Below, piece after piece: positions 8,980-16,220 of a stretch of 48,286 nucleotides of DNA. The notes beneath the pieces were generated by a model. It was not told where the DNA came from, did no database searches, and worked only from the letters and a program-made list of their open reading frames with translations. How positions within the stretch are numbered: position 1 is the stretch's first letter; the number at the start of each line of letters is the position of its first letter. Origin of the DNA: Bacteroidales bacterium UBA5433 (GTDB lineage Bacteria; Bacteroidota; Bacteroidia; Bacteroidales; UBA932). The stretch covers positions 1-48,286 of the forward strand of contig DIRP01000021.1 of the NCBI GenBank assembly GCA_002427525.1, given 5' to 3'. The position numbers and the translations under genes were made by a program.

Positions 8980-9408
8980 ATGAAAACACATCACATCTTA
9001 CTTTTGTCATTGGCTTTTATTTTTGGACTTTCGGGAAGTGTTTACGCACAAAACCACAGCATTATTGTTGATATGAGTGAGGTCGAAGAAACTACTCCCA
9101 AGCCCAGGAGTGCTATTCCGTTTTCGCCGAATTCCGGTATTAGGCCGGGATCGCGTCACGTCTCGATGCCCTCTGTGCTGATTGATCTGGAGAAAAAAGA
9201 AGTATGCATAAGGATCAACGGTCAGGAAGAAAAATGTGAATTGGAAATTGTGAACACCGACGACACGTTCCGTTACACAGATCGTATTGTTACCGGTAGA
9301 ACTGCCAATGTCTATTACCTGAATGAAATGAGCAAACCCGGTATCTATTTTATAATTATCCGGCTTTCGGATACGAGTTATTTTGGATACTTCACGTACG
9401 ATTTGTAA
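8980..9408 (+). CDS. Small secreted protein, DUF3244-like
   Basis: 142 residues with a clear signal peptide (MKTHHILLLSLAFIFGLSGSVYAQ). The mature part starts with IIVDMSEVEE, a proline-rich stretch, then beta strands (VLIDLEKKEVCIRI, CELEIVN) and a C-terminal strand pair with GIYFIIIRLSDTSYFGYFTY. This layout resembles the small periplasmic or secreted beta-sandwich proteins of the DUF3244 group in Bacteroides, but the match is weak. It lies 35 bp upstream of a radical-SAM-like gene and probably shares its transcript. Two cysteines (in VCIRI and KCELE) are present. Whether it is a substrate of the neighbour is unknown; the Sec signal argues against a classical RiPP precursor. Confidence 0.55.
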   Translation: MKTHHILLLSLAFIFGLSGSVYAQNHSIIVDMSEVEETTPKPRSAIPFSPNSGIRPGSRHVSMPSVLIDLEKKEVCIRINGQEEKCELEIVNTDDTFRYTDRIVTGRTANVYYLNEMSKPGIYFIIIRLSDTSYFGYFTYDL

Positions 9409-9442
9409 TAATTTCTGAATTAATACGTTTATTTTCAGCTAT

Positions 9443-10591
9443 ATGTCAGGAGTCTTTGATTTCCAGCTAAGTCCTTATGTATATCCCTTTGTTAAGAACA
9501 ACAACGTACTGCTGTTGAATACAAAGGATATGAATGCTATGATCTTTAACGAAGAGGAACATGTAGCTGCATTCATGAGAGAATTGCTGTCGCCTTCTTC
9601 TTTTGGAGTAATTCGGGTTGATACATCAACAGAACAGTACAAACACTGTAAACACTTCATAGACAAAGTATGCAAGTTAGGAAACGGACTTTTTACAGAA
9701 GTCCGGGCAGGGTCAGGTATTGTTCCTGTGTTGAATCCTTATTTGTTAAAAATCCGGACACCTGCACCGGGAGCTGAAAGGGGAACTAACATAACGCTGG
9801 TTCTCAATCATGAGTGTTTTCATAACTGTTCCCATTGTACCGATTATGCCCGGCAATTTACAAGTTGTACCAAACGCAACAGCCATGCTGTTATGAATCC
9901 GGAGCTGGTCAGGAGTTTACTTAACTACTATAACAGTTCCGACCATTTTTCCATAGATATTTGCGGAGGCGATTTGGCGTTGCATCCTCGTTTAGATGAA
10001 ATTGTTGATATCCTTTCCCCGGTTGAAGGTATATGCAGGTACCACATACATTACCGCCAGTTCAAAAACAATATAAACCGGCTTCCTGAACAAGCCGGGA
10101 AAATAATCATTGTGGATTTTCCCGTAGCAGATTCCTCCTGCTTTGAGAACCCCCAAAAGTACACGTACAACTTTGTAGTCAGTAAGAAAGAAGATCTGAC
10201 TTTATGCCGTGATTATGTGATGACCCACAGCATTCCAAATTTCTATATTTCTATCATGGATGCAGGCCGCTCAAACGGTTTTATGAAAGAAAGCATCTTC
10301 CTGCTTCAGGATGGATTGGAATGCAGTTTGGGGTCTTTTTCCTTTAAAGATAAGGTGCGGATTATCAATAGCCATTATTTTCACAAGACTTTTATTATGC
10401 CTAACGGAGACGTATATAGTTCTGCAAAAGGAGGGCCCGTTGCCAACTTATACCATGATGCGTATTTGCATGTGAAGGAATTTGTGCAGAACATGCATAC
10501 CCAATCCTGGGAAGCTGCACGTAACCGCGAAGGCAATAGCAACGTTTGCACAGATTGTTTGTTCTACGAGATGTGCCCGGGTTGGTGGTAA
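9443..10591 (+). CDS. Radical-SAM/SPASM-like peptide maturase (pseudo-rSAM, GG-Bacteroidales-like)
   Basis: 382 residues. A ~110-residue N-terminal domain (SPYVYPFVKNNNVLLLNT) resembles the pseudo-rSAM proteins of the GG-Bacteroidales peptide systems. A CxxxCxxC cluster motif is present at Cys125, Cys129 and Cys132 (ECFHNCSHC), with a second-strand motif GGDLALHP (~175-182) replacing the usual GGEP. The C-terminus has SPASM-like cysteines CTDCLFYEMC (369-378), ending PGWW. It probably modifies or binds a peptide. Neither a Gly-Gly leader precursor nor a partner maturase or ABC exporter is seen next to it; only the small secreted protein is adjacent. Whether the cluster is active cannot be told from sequence. 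Confidence 0.65.
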   Translation: MSGVFDFQLSPYVYPFVKNNNVLLLNTKDMNAMIFNEEEHVAAFMRELLSPSSFGVIRVDTSTEQYKHCKHFIDKVCKLGNGLFTEVRAGSGIVPVLNPYLLKIRTPAPGAERGTNITLVLNHECFHNCSHCTDYARQFTSCTKRNSHAVMNPELVRSLLNYYNSSDHFSIDICGGDLALHPRLDEIVDILSPVEGICRYHIHYRQFKNNINRLPEQAGKIIIVDFPVADSSCFENPQKYTYNFVVSKKEDLTLCRDYVMTHSIPNFYISIMDAGRSNGFMKESIFLLQDGLECSLGSFSFKDKVRIINSHYFHKTFIMPNGDVYSSAKGGPVANLYHDAYLHVKEFVQNMHTQSWEAARNREGNSNVCTDCLFYEMCPGWW

Positions 10592-10619
10592 ACAGATTTC
10601 CTGTTATGCAATCCCTTAA

Positions 10620-10706
10620 GCCCAGGTGACGGAATTGGCAGACGCACTAGTTTCAGGGACTAGCGAGGGCAACCTTGTGCAGGTTCGCCCCCTGTCCCGG
10701 GCACCA
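10620..10706 (+). tRNA. tRNA-Leu (CAG)
   Basis: An 87-nt class II tRNA with encoded CCA. The anticodon stem CUAGU/ACUAG encloses the loop UUCAGGG, giving anticodon CAG. A long variable arm and a TTCG T-loop are visible. The acceptor stem GCCCAGG/CCCGGGC has one A-C mismatch at position 5-68. A perfect 8-bp stem-loop (10710-10729, GCGGAGAA/TTCTCCGC) follows directly. Confidence 0.95.
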
Positions 10707-10860
10707 TAAGCGGAGAAGTCATTCTCCGCGCGCAACCGGGCCCCTCCCTCCTCGGGTGCGAGGTTCCCCTTTTGCTTTTGGTGTCAGCTCCCTTTTTAGC
10801 TCCCTTTTTTCTGCGTGGTTCCCATTTTTCCGTGCGGTTCCGTACAAATGTGTGCCATTT
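10707..10860. other. Non-coding leader to the hairpin array
   Basis: Holds a perfect stem-loop at 10710-10729 just after tRNA-Leu (possible terminator or processing site, no T run), a small hairpin CCTCG/CGAGG at 10750-10763, and pyrimidine-rich imperfect repeats (AGCTCCCTTTTT twice, then GTGGTTCC/GTGCGGTTCC). No ribosome site or convincing gene is seen in any frame. Confidence 0.5.
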
Positions 10861-11108
10861 GGCGCATTTTGGGCACTTTACCTTGAATGTAGCGCGCCAA
10901 GTTTTTCAGCCTTTCTTGTATCTGTCTTTTAATCTGATAGTTGCAATTTCTTCAAAAAATGTTGGCGCGTTACATTGAAGGTAGATTCGACACTCTGGAT
11001 TCAATCAAGCGCGCCAAGTTTTTTTGCCACAGCGGTATCTCAATCTTAATCAGGCAATTGCATTTTCTCCAGAAAATTCTGGCGCGCTTGATTGAATCCA
11101 GCATGCGC
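10861..11108. repeat. Chained array of two large inverted-repeat elements (GGCGCG family, copies A and B)
   Basis: Copy A: the arm at 10879-10900 pairs with 10962-10983 (22 bp, two mismatches). Copy B: the arm at 10997-11016 pairs perfectly with 11080-11099 (20 bp). In both, the inner end of the stem is CGCGCCAAG/TTGGCGCG-like and encloses exactly 60 nt (10902-10961 and 11019-11078). The two 60-nt loops share bases at the same offsets, including AATC near 30 and TTGCA(A/T)TTT near 40. The outer stem sequences of A and B are unrelated to each other but self-complementary. The order is GGCGC-stem1-loopA-stem1'-spacer-stem2-loopB-stem2'-GCGCC. A third copy lies at 47002-47128. Confidence 0.85.
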
Positions 11109-11163
11109 CAAAGGCTTTTGGTGCCGGTTTTAAGTGCGAGGGCTAGTGGTAGTATTTGAATGC

Positions 11164-11221
11164 TTAGTGCGACGCACTAATTTTCTCGCATAGCACGTCT
11201 GCGTGATATAAGCACGTGCTA
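11164..11221. promoter_or_regulatory. Two palindromes upstream of purD
   Basis: A perfect 17-bp palindrome TTAGTGCGACGCACTAA (11164-11180) is followed by a 9-bp inverted repeat ATAGCACGT...ACGTGCTAT around 11190-11222. They lie 40-100 bp ahead of the purD ATG and could be an operator or a terminator for upstream transcription. No matching regulator can be named. Confidence 0.5.
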
Positions 11222-11260
11222 TTTGCTTGTTTTGTAATTCCCTGTTACTTTTGCATCATT

Positions 11261-12688
11261 ATGAGAATTCTTGTTTTAGGTTCCGGAGGCAGGGAACATG
11301 CGCTGGCGTGGAAGTTGGCACAATCTCCCCGGGTACAGGCACTGTTTGTAGCTCCCGGAAATGCGGGAACAAAAACACTGTTATTGTGTAACGGTGAAAA
11401 AGTAAAAAATATTGCACTGCAACCCGGGAACTTTCAAGCTGTAAAAGAGGCCCTCATACAGTATAGCATAGGTATGCTGGTGGTAGGACCGGAAGAACCT
11501 CTGGTCAGGGGTATTGCTGATTATTGTAGAGAACAGGAAGCGCTCAAAGACCTTTTGGTCATTGGCCCCGAGGCCCTGGGTGCCCGGCTGGAGGGCAGTA
11601 AGGATTACGCAAAACACTTTATGCATACGTACGGCATTCCCACGGCTGCCTCCCGTACTTTTACAGCCGGCAGGTACGAAGAGGCTTGCAAGTATTTAGA
11701 AACGCTGGAGCCTCCTTATGTCCTGAAAGCCGATGGATTGGCTGCAGGAAAAGGAGTGCTGATTGAAACTGATTTGCAGCAAGCCTGTGAAAGCCTGAAA
11801 GAAATGATGGATGGAAAATTTGGGGAAGCCGGTGAAAAGATTGTGATAGAATCGTTTCTTACAGGTATTGAAGTCTCTGTTTTTATTCTTACAGACGGGA
11901 CCCGGTATAAAATCCTGCCGTGTGCCAAGGATTACAAAAGAATTGGCCATGGAGACACAGGGTTGAATACAGGCGGTATGGGGGCTGTATCGCCCGTTCC
12001 TTTTGCAGACAGGGATTTTATGGAAAAAGTAGAAGAGCGGATTATCCGCCCTACGTTACAAGGGCTGGCAACCGAAGGGTGTCTTTACAAGGGGTTTCTG
12101 TTTTTCGGGCTCATGAACTGTGGAGGAGATCCCTACGTAATTGAATACAATGTCCGGATGGGCGATCCGGAAACACAATCGGTCATGATGTGTCTGAAGG
12201 GTGATTTGGCAGCTGCCTGTATGGCTTTGAAAACAGGCACGTTGGATAATGTGGAACTTGGCATTGAGGACGGTTGCTGCATGACTGTAGTAGCCGCCAT
12301 GGAGGGGTATCCCGGCGCTTACAAAAAGGGCCACTTGATTGAAGGACTTGACCGGGTGGAAGGTGTGGAGGGCGCTCAGGTATTCCACATGGGAACGGCC
12401 GAGGCAGCAGTAGCGGCAGCGGTCGCAGCGGAAACAGCATCAGTGGCAGCAGCGGAAACAGCGGCAGCGGTCGCAGCGGAAACAGCATCAGTGGCAGCAG
12501 CGGAAACATCGGCAGTGGCCGCCTCGGCTTCTGTGGTGACGGCAGGGGGACGTGTGCTGGCGGTAAGTGCTGCAGGTGCTACACCGGAGCAGGCCAAAGA
12601 AAAAGTGTATGCACAGCTCGCGAACCTGTGGTTTGAAGGGATGTATTACAGAAAAGATATTGGAGAAGACTTAATACACAGGACATGA
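11261..12688 (+). CDS. purD: Phosphoribosylamine-glycine ligase with Ala-rich insert
   Basis: 475 residues from the ATG at 11261; the first residues MRILVLGSGGREHALAWKL match the family start, so the upstream frame is not coding. The ATP-grasp ligase makes GAR in purine synthesis. Seen: GPEEPLVRGIADY, LKADGLAAGKGVLI (ATP-binding), LNTGGMGAVSP and EYNVRMGDPETQ (metal-binding). The family is usually ~420-430 residues; the excess is a block at ~380-425 made of AVAAE/TASVAAAE units, encoded by two exact 48-bp copies (12413-12460, 12461-12508). The block sits in the C-terminal domain between FHMGT and GGRVLAVSA, a surface loop. The conserved residues on either side suggest an active enzyme. Confidence 0.95.
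   Translation: MRILVLGSGGREHALAWKLAQSPRVQALFVAPGNAGTKTLLLCNGEKVKNIALQPGNFQAVKEALIQYSIGMLVVGPEEPLVRGIADYCREQEALKDLLVIGPEALGARLEGSKDYAKHFMHTYGIPTAASRTFTAGRYEEACKYLETLEPPYVLKADGLAAGKGVLIETDLQQACESLKEMMDGKFGEAGEKIVIESFLTGIEVSVFILTDGTRYKILPCAKDYKRIGHGDTGLNTGGMGAVSPVPFADRDFMEKVEERIIRPTLQGLATEGCLYKGFLFFGLMNCGGDPYVIEYNVRMGDPETQSVMMCLKGDLAAACMALKTGTLDNVELGIEDGCCMTVVAAMEGYPGAYKKGHLIEGLDRVEGVEGAQVFHMGTAEAAVAAAVAAETASVAAAETAAAVAAETASVAAAETSAVAASASVVTAGGRVLAVSAAGATPEQAKEKVYAQLANLWFEGMYYRKDIGEDLIHRT
12399..12535 (+). repeat. 48-bp tandem repeat inside purD
   Basis: Two identical 48-bp copies (12413-12460 and 12461-12508) plus degenerate flanks encode the Ala-rich insert of PurD. The length is a multiple of three, so the reading frame is kept. 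Confidence 0.85.
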
Positions 12689-13635
12689 AAACACGTACCC
12701 TAAGGATTGTAGAATACATAAGGTACAGCATATGGGGGGCTATTTTTATTTCTCTCTTTATTCTTGTTGTATTCCGGATAATAAACCATTTTGTTGGACA
12801 GGTTGAAGTTACGTGGATAAAGGCGCTGTTGTCGGCCATTCCGGTGCTGGGGACGGGGATTATCCTGTGGGTGTTTTCTGACCGATACAACTTATTTTCA
12901 GAGAGAACCGGCTGGGTTGTTGTAATGTATGTATGGCTTATGGCCATGTTTCCTCAAACATACGCCGAGTGGGAAGCTGCCATATCTGCTTTGTTTATAG
13001 CTGCAGCATTGCTTAAAATGGCTGCCAGTATAAATGAACCTGCATCCCGTTCGCATTTTTTTCTGGGAGGTTTCTTTATTACATGTGCCGGACTGTTGTT
13101 TCGTCCTGCTTTTTTCCTAAATATTCCTCTGGTATTTGGTTTTTTGTTTATGGCAGAAGTATCAGTAAAAAATATACTGGCCTATCTTGGTGGAGTAGTT
13201 GCGCCCTTACTGCTCTTATTTTCAGGCCTTTGGTTTGTCGGTGTTGATACAGGTGGCTATGTAAATAAGGCCTTTGCAGAATTGACCTCTTGGAATCCTT
13301 CTTTTGGGTTTAAAACCTCTTCGTACCTGCAATTGATTGCCCTGCTGGTTATGGGGGCATTGCTTCTGTTTTCCTTGATTATAAGGCTTATCAGACGTGA
13401 ATCAACCACTACGCTATGCATATCTCGTTTTTATATTGTTATGTTTTGCCTTTTGGTTTTTTCGGGTGCTCTTCTTATTTTCTATCCTCATTATGTGAAT
13501 GGATTTTTAGCCCATTTCATGATACCGGTAACTTTTTTTATAACGTCCATGTTTACTGAAAAGCGTCTTTTTGGAGCACGCATTTGGGTAGCCTTGTTTG
13601 TTCTTTCTTCTTTTGTTTATTATTTCACTTTATGA
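12685..13635 (+). CDS. Polytopic membrane protein, DUF6427-like
   Basis: 316 residues with about eight to nine predicted transmembrane helices (for example YSIWGAIFISLFILVVF, LLSAIPVLGTGIILWVFS, ILAYLGGVVAPLLLLFSGLWFVG). The overall pattern, including a central RSHFFLGGFFITCAGLLFRPAFFLNIPL segment, resembles the DUF6427 inner-membrane family of Bacteroidota, whose function is unknown. The start overlaps the purD stop (ATGA) and its own stop overlaps the next gene in the same way, so three genes are translationally coupled. A role in envelope or polysaccharide biogenesis would fit the FkbM neighbour, but this is only inference. Confidence 0.6.
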   Translation: MKTRTLRIVEYIRYSIWGAIFISLFILVVFRIINHFVGQVEVTWIKALLSAIPVLGTGIILWVFSDRYNLFSERTGWVVVMYVWLMAMFPQTYAEWEAAISALFIAAALLKMAASINEPASRSHFFLGGFFITCAGLLFRPAFFLNIPLVFGFLFMAEVSVKNILAYLGGVVAPLLLLFSGLWFVGVDTGGYVNKAFAELTSWNPSFGFKTSSYLQLIALLVMGALLLFSLIIRLIRRESTTTLCISRFYIVMFCLLVFSGALLIFYPHYVNGFLAHFMIPVTFFITSMFTEKRLFGARIWVALFVLSSFVYYFTL

Positions 13636-14933
13636 GCGAGCTTACTATTATCACGGGAAAAAATAAAGACGCTATCCTTGTTGAACAACTCAGAAACTCT
13701 GGCCTGCCAATTGTGCTTTACGGGGTAGGGCTGATTGCAGATACGGCAGCACTTTACCTGAGCGAAAATGGTCTGCAGGTAACCTGTCGCACCCTGGATG
13801 ACAAATACCTGAACACAGCTGAGGCTGCGCAACCGGCACTACAACCGGCACTGCAACCGGCACTGCAACCGACTCTGCAACCGGCACTGCAACCGGCACT
13901 GCAACCGGTTGCACAATCGGCTCCGCAGCAGGTGCCGGAGGAGACGGCGGTTATCCCCATTTCGCGGTTGCAGGAGGAATTGGGTACGTACAACGTGTTG
14001 CTCTGTTTTTTCAGGGGTTATCGGGAAGATATATCGGAGTTTCGTGCACTTTTTCCGGGGGCGCACGTGGTAGATTATCTGTCTTCTATTTATGACAGAG
14101 GGGTGCTTGAATCTATGGATGCTACCTACGTGACAGACCACCTGAAGGAATTTAACCGAATATATAACTTGTTGGAAGACAAGCTTTCCAAAGACAGTAT
14201 GCAGGCTTACCTGAATGCCAAGATCAACAAAGATGCCCGGTATCTTTTCCCTTATGTCAGAAGGCCTCAGTATTTTTCAGAATCGGGAATTGTTGAAGAC
14301 CTTACGTTGCACGACAATGAAGTATTGGTGAATTGCGGAGCTTATACCGGAGATACCCTTAAAGATTTTTTAGACGTATGCAACGGCCGGTTTCGGAAAA
14401 TTTATGCTTGTGAACCGGATCCTGTGAACCTGGAAAAGTTGCGGGATTTCATCCGGCAAGCGGGTATTGAAGACAGGACAAAAGTAGTGGACAAATGTTT
14501 GGGGGATAAAAGAGAGGCTGTGCGTTTTCTGAGTCAGGGCACCATGCTGTCCCGGGTAGAGGCTGCCGGAACGGCTGCTGGTGCAGAGGCTGCCGGAACG
14601 GGCGGGGATGACGGAGTTGCCGAGGCAGGGGCTGTTTTGGTGCAGGCAGAGACGCTGGATCATGTGCTGGGCGGGGAGAGGGCCTCGGCAATTGTGATGG
14701 ATGTGGAAGGAAACGAGCTGAAGGTATTGCAAGGGGGGCAACAGGTTATTCAGCGGGATGAACCGCTGCTGGCGCTGGCGGCTTACCATAAAAAGGAGGA
14801 CCTGGTGGTGCTGGTGGATTTCCTGAAAGCGCTTGTTCCGGATTACCGGTTTTATTTTCGGGTACATAAGCCTATGGCCATTGACGCCGTTCTTTATGCC
14901 GGTAAGCGAGCGGGTGAACGGGTGAACGGGTGA
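13632..14933 (+). CDS. FkbM family methyltransferase with QPAL-repeat insert
   Basis: 433 residues from the ATG at 13632, which overlaps the previous stop (ATGA). The N-terminal part has a Rossmann-like start (PIVLYGVGLIADTAALYLSE). The SAM-dependent methyltransferase core begins near residue 230 (VLVNCGAYTGDTLKDF; IYACEPDPVNLEKL) and ends with VMDVEGNELKVLQGG and LALAAYHK, which are FkbM hallmarks. It probably O-methylates a sugar of a surface glycan. Two low-complexity blocks interrupt it: seven units of QPAL (residues ~67-94; 12-bp DNA unit, 13830-13911) and an Ala/Gly/Glu-rich block (~310-334) built from a repeated GAGGCTGCCGGAACGG. The core motifs are intact on both sides. Confidence 0.88.
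   Translation: MSELTIITGKNKDAILVEQLRNSGLPIVLYGVGLIADTAALYLSENGLQVTCRTLDDKYLNTAEAAQPALQPALQPALQPTLQPALQPALQPVAQSAPQQVPEETAVIPISRLQEELGTYNVLLCFFRGYREDISEFRALFPGAHVVDYLSSIYDRGVLESMDATYVTDHLKEFNRIYNLLEDKLSKDSMQAYLNAKINKDARYLFPYVRRPQYFSESGIVEDLTLHDNEVLVNCGAYTGDTLKDFLDVCNGRFRKIYACEPDPVNLEKLRDFIRQAGIEDRTKVVDKCLGDKREAVRFLSQGTMLSRVEAAGTAAGAEAAGTGGDDGVAEAGAVLVQAETLDHVLGGERASAIVMDVEGNELKVLQGGQQVIQRDEPLLALAAYHKKEDLVVLVDFLKALVPDYRFYFRVHKPMAIDAVLYAGKRAGERVNG
13830..13911 (+). repeat. 12-bp tandem repeat (QPAL)n inside the FkbM gene
   Basis: About seven copies of CAACCGGCACTG with single-base changes, in frame, encoding Gln-Pro-Ala-Leu units. Confidence 0.9.
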
Positions 14934-15000
14934 GGAGTGAGGAGTGAAGAGTGAACGGGTGAAGAGTGAAGAGTGAATGGGTGAAGAGTGAGTGGGTGGG
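14918..15000 (+). repeat. Intergenic microsatellite (GTGAAGAGTGAACGG-type)
   Basis: Imperfect repeats of GTGAACGG, GAGTGAGGA and GTGAAGA run from the last codons of the FkbM gene to near tRNA-Cys. They resemble the block at 32252-32297 and the in-frame repeat of the threonine synthase gene. Confidence 0.8.
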
Positions 15001-15009
15001 GAAGTTTTG

Positions 15010-15080
15010 AGGTACCCAGCGGATTCGAACCGCTGTACTCGGTTTTGCAGACCGATGCCTAACCACTCGGCCAGGGTACC
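15010..15080 (-). tRNA. tRNA-Cys (GCA)
   Basis: A 71-nt tRNA on the minus strand. Acceptor stem GGTACCC/GGGTACC, anticodon stem TCGGT/ACCGA with loop CTGCAAA (anticodon GCA), T arm CAGCGGTTCGAATCCGCTG, discriminator U. CCA is not encoded. Confidence 0.95.
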
Positions 15081-15137
15081 AGTTCCTGAAAGGAATGCAA
15101 AGGTAGCAAATCTTTTGGATTAGTACATAATTTTGGA

Positions 15138-16184
15138 TTAGTACATACTTTTAAACAGTCCTGTGATTTTTTCCAGATACTGTTTGTCCAGTTTGTCAAA
15201 AGTGTTTTGTTTCTCGGAATCAATGTCCAGTACGGCCCGGACTTTTCCGTTGTTGTCAAATACGGGGACTACAATTTCTGATTGGGAGCGGGCACTGCAG
15301 GCAATATGTCCGGGAAATTTATCCACGTCGGGGACAATTATGGTTTCCTGTTTTTCCCAGGCTGTACCGCAAACTCCGCGTCCGTAAGGAATACGGGTAC
15401 AGGCTGTTGGCCCCTGAAAAGGACCCAGTACCAGTTGAGGCGGATTTTCCTGAACACAGTAGAAGCCTACCCACCAGAACCCAAATGTGTTTTTGATAAG
15501 CGCACTCACATTGGCCATATTGGCTATTACATCCGGCTCGTCGTGCAACAAGGCTGTGGCTTGTTCCAGCACTTCTTCGTACATACGTTGGCGCGGGGAT
15601 TTTATTTCTTCCCCGTGTTGCAAAAAGGTGTTGTATATTTTATAGCAAACGTATGCATCGGTAGCTGCATACAGGGCCTGAGCACCGGTTAGGGGAAAGG
15701 TTTCCCAATTGGTGATTTGCTGGGCCTTGCTGACTTTTTTCCCCAACACAATGGCAGACAATTTTCTAACGCTTTTCTCCACAATGCCGTAGTCATTAGC
15801 CATATCCTGCAGGTCAACAAACCCTTCCGGAGTAAACGGTTCATACCGTTGCAACCCGACAATATCGTCCTTTACGGCAGCTCCTACTTTTACAATATCT
15901 GCGCGGGACAGCACGTCAAGCAATTCTTTGGGAAGTCCTGTCTTTTTAAGGTGGAACAGGTAGGAACGGTCTTTTGTAGCCAGTTGCAGCAAGGCCGGTT
16001 TGAACATTTTGCCGGCAGAAAAACGCGGTTTTGTTTCTGTATCAAAGCCCAAAACAGGTTGCCGGGAAAGCCAGGCAGCTGCTTCTACAGCTTTTTGTTT
16101 TGTGGATATACGGTGAATTTCTCCTTTAAAAGTAATGTAAGGCAGCAGGTCTAATTCGTCTTTTTCAATTTTTGATACAAACAT
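15138..16184 (-). CDS. Fusion: 3'-5' exonuclease domain + free methionine-(R)-sulfoxide reductase (GAF)
   Basis: 348 residues joining two enzymes. Residues ~25-190 form a DnaQ/RNase D-like 3'-5' exonuclease: motif I LGFDTE (Asp48, Glu50), motif II VGAAVKDDIVGL (Asp106/107) and motif III YAATD (Tyr172, Asp176). Residues ~200-348 form the GAF-fold fRMsr, with all three catalytic/resolving cysteines: ACTRIPYGRGVCGTAW (Cys262, Cys272) and HIACSARSQSEI (Cys296). fRMsr reduces free methionine-(R)-sulfoxide with thioredoxin. Both families exist as separate proteins in many bacteria; here a single frame spans both with a short linker. It lies downstream of purM on the same strand. Confidence 0.9.
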   Translation of the reverse strand: MFVSKIEKDELDLLPYITFKGEIHRISTKQKAVEAAAWLSRQPVLGFDTETKPRFSAGKMFKPALLQLATKDRSYLFHLKKTGLPKELLDVLSRADIVKVGAAVKDDIVGLQRYEPFTPEGFVDLQDMANDYGIVEKSVRKLSAIVLGKKVSKAQQITNWETFPLTGAQALYAATDAYVCYKIYNTFLQHGEEIKSPRQRMYEEVLEQATALLHDEPDVIANMANVSALIKNTFGFWWVGFYCVQENPPQLVLGPFQGPTACTRIPYGRGVCGTAWEKQETIIVPDVDKFPGHIACSARSQSEIVVPVFDNNGKVRAVLDIDSEKQNTFDKLDKQYLEKITGLFKSMY

Positions 16185-16220
16185 TGGGGTGCTTATTGTG
16201 TCTTAGGTTTAAGGTTAGGT

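Noticed and set aside
10861..11108. CRISPR-like array
   Set aside because: The repeated arms are inverted, the 60-nt segments between them are similar to one another (not unique spacers), and no cas gene is near.
10675..11159. Small forward ORFs over the region after tRNA-Leu
   Set aside because: They run through the tRNA end, hairpins and repeats, have no ribosome sites and encode low-complexity or repeat-derived residues.
10707..11260. Genomic island or integration at tRNA-Leu
   Set aside because: No integrase, no repeat of the tRNA 3' end downstream and only core genes beyond; the repeats here belong to a family also found far away at 47002.
12183..12597. Reverse ORFs over the Ala-rich block of purD and the Ser/Ala block of the acyltransferase
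   Set aside because: They are Pro/Leu or Glu/Ala repeats produced by reading the tandem repeats in other frames.
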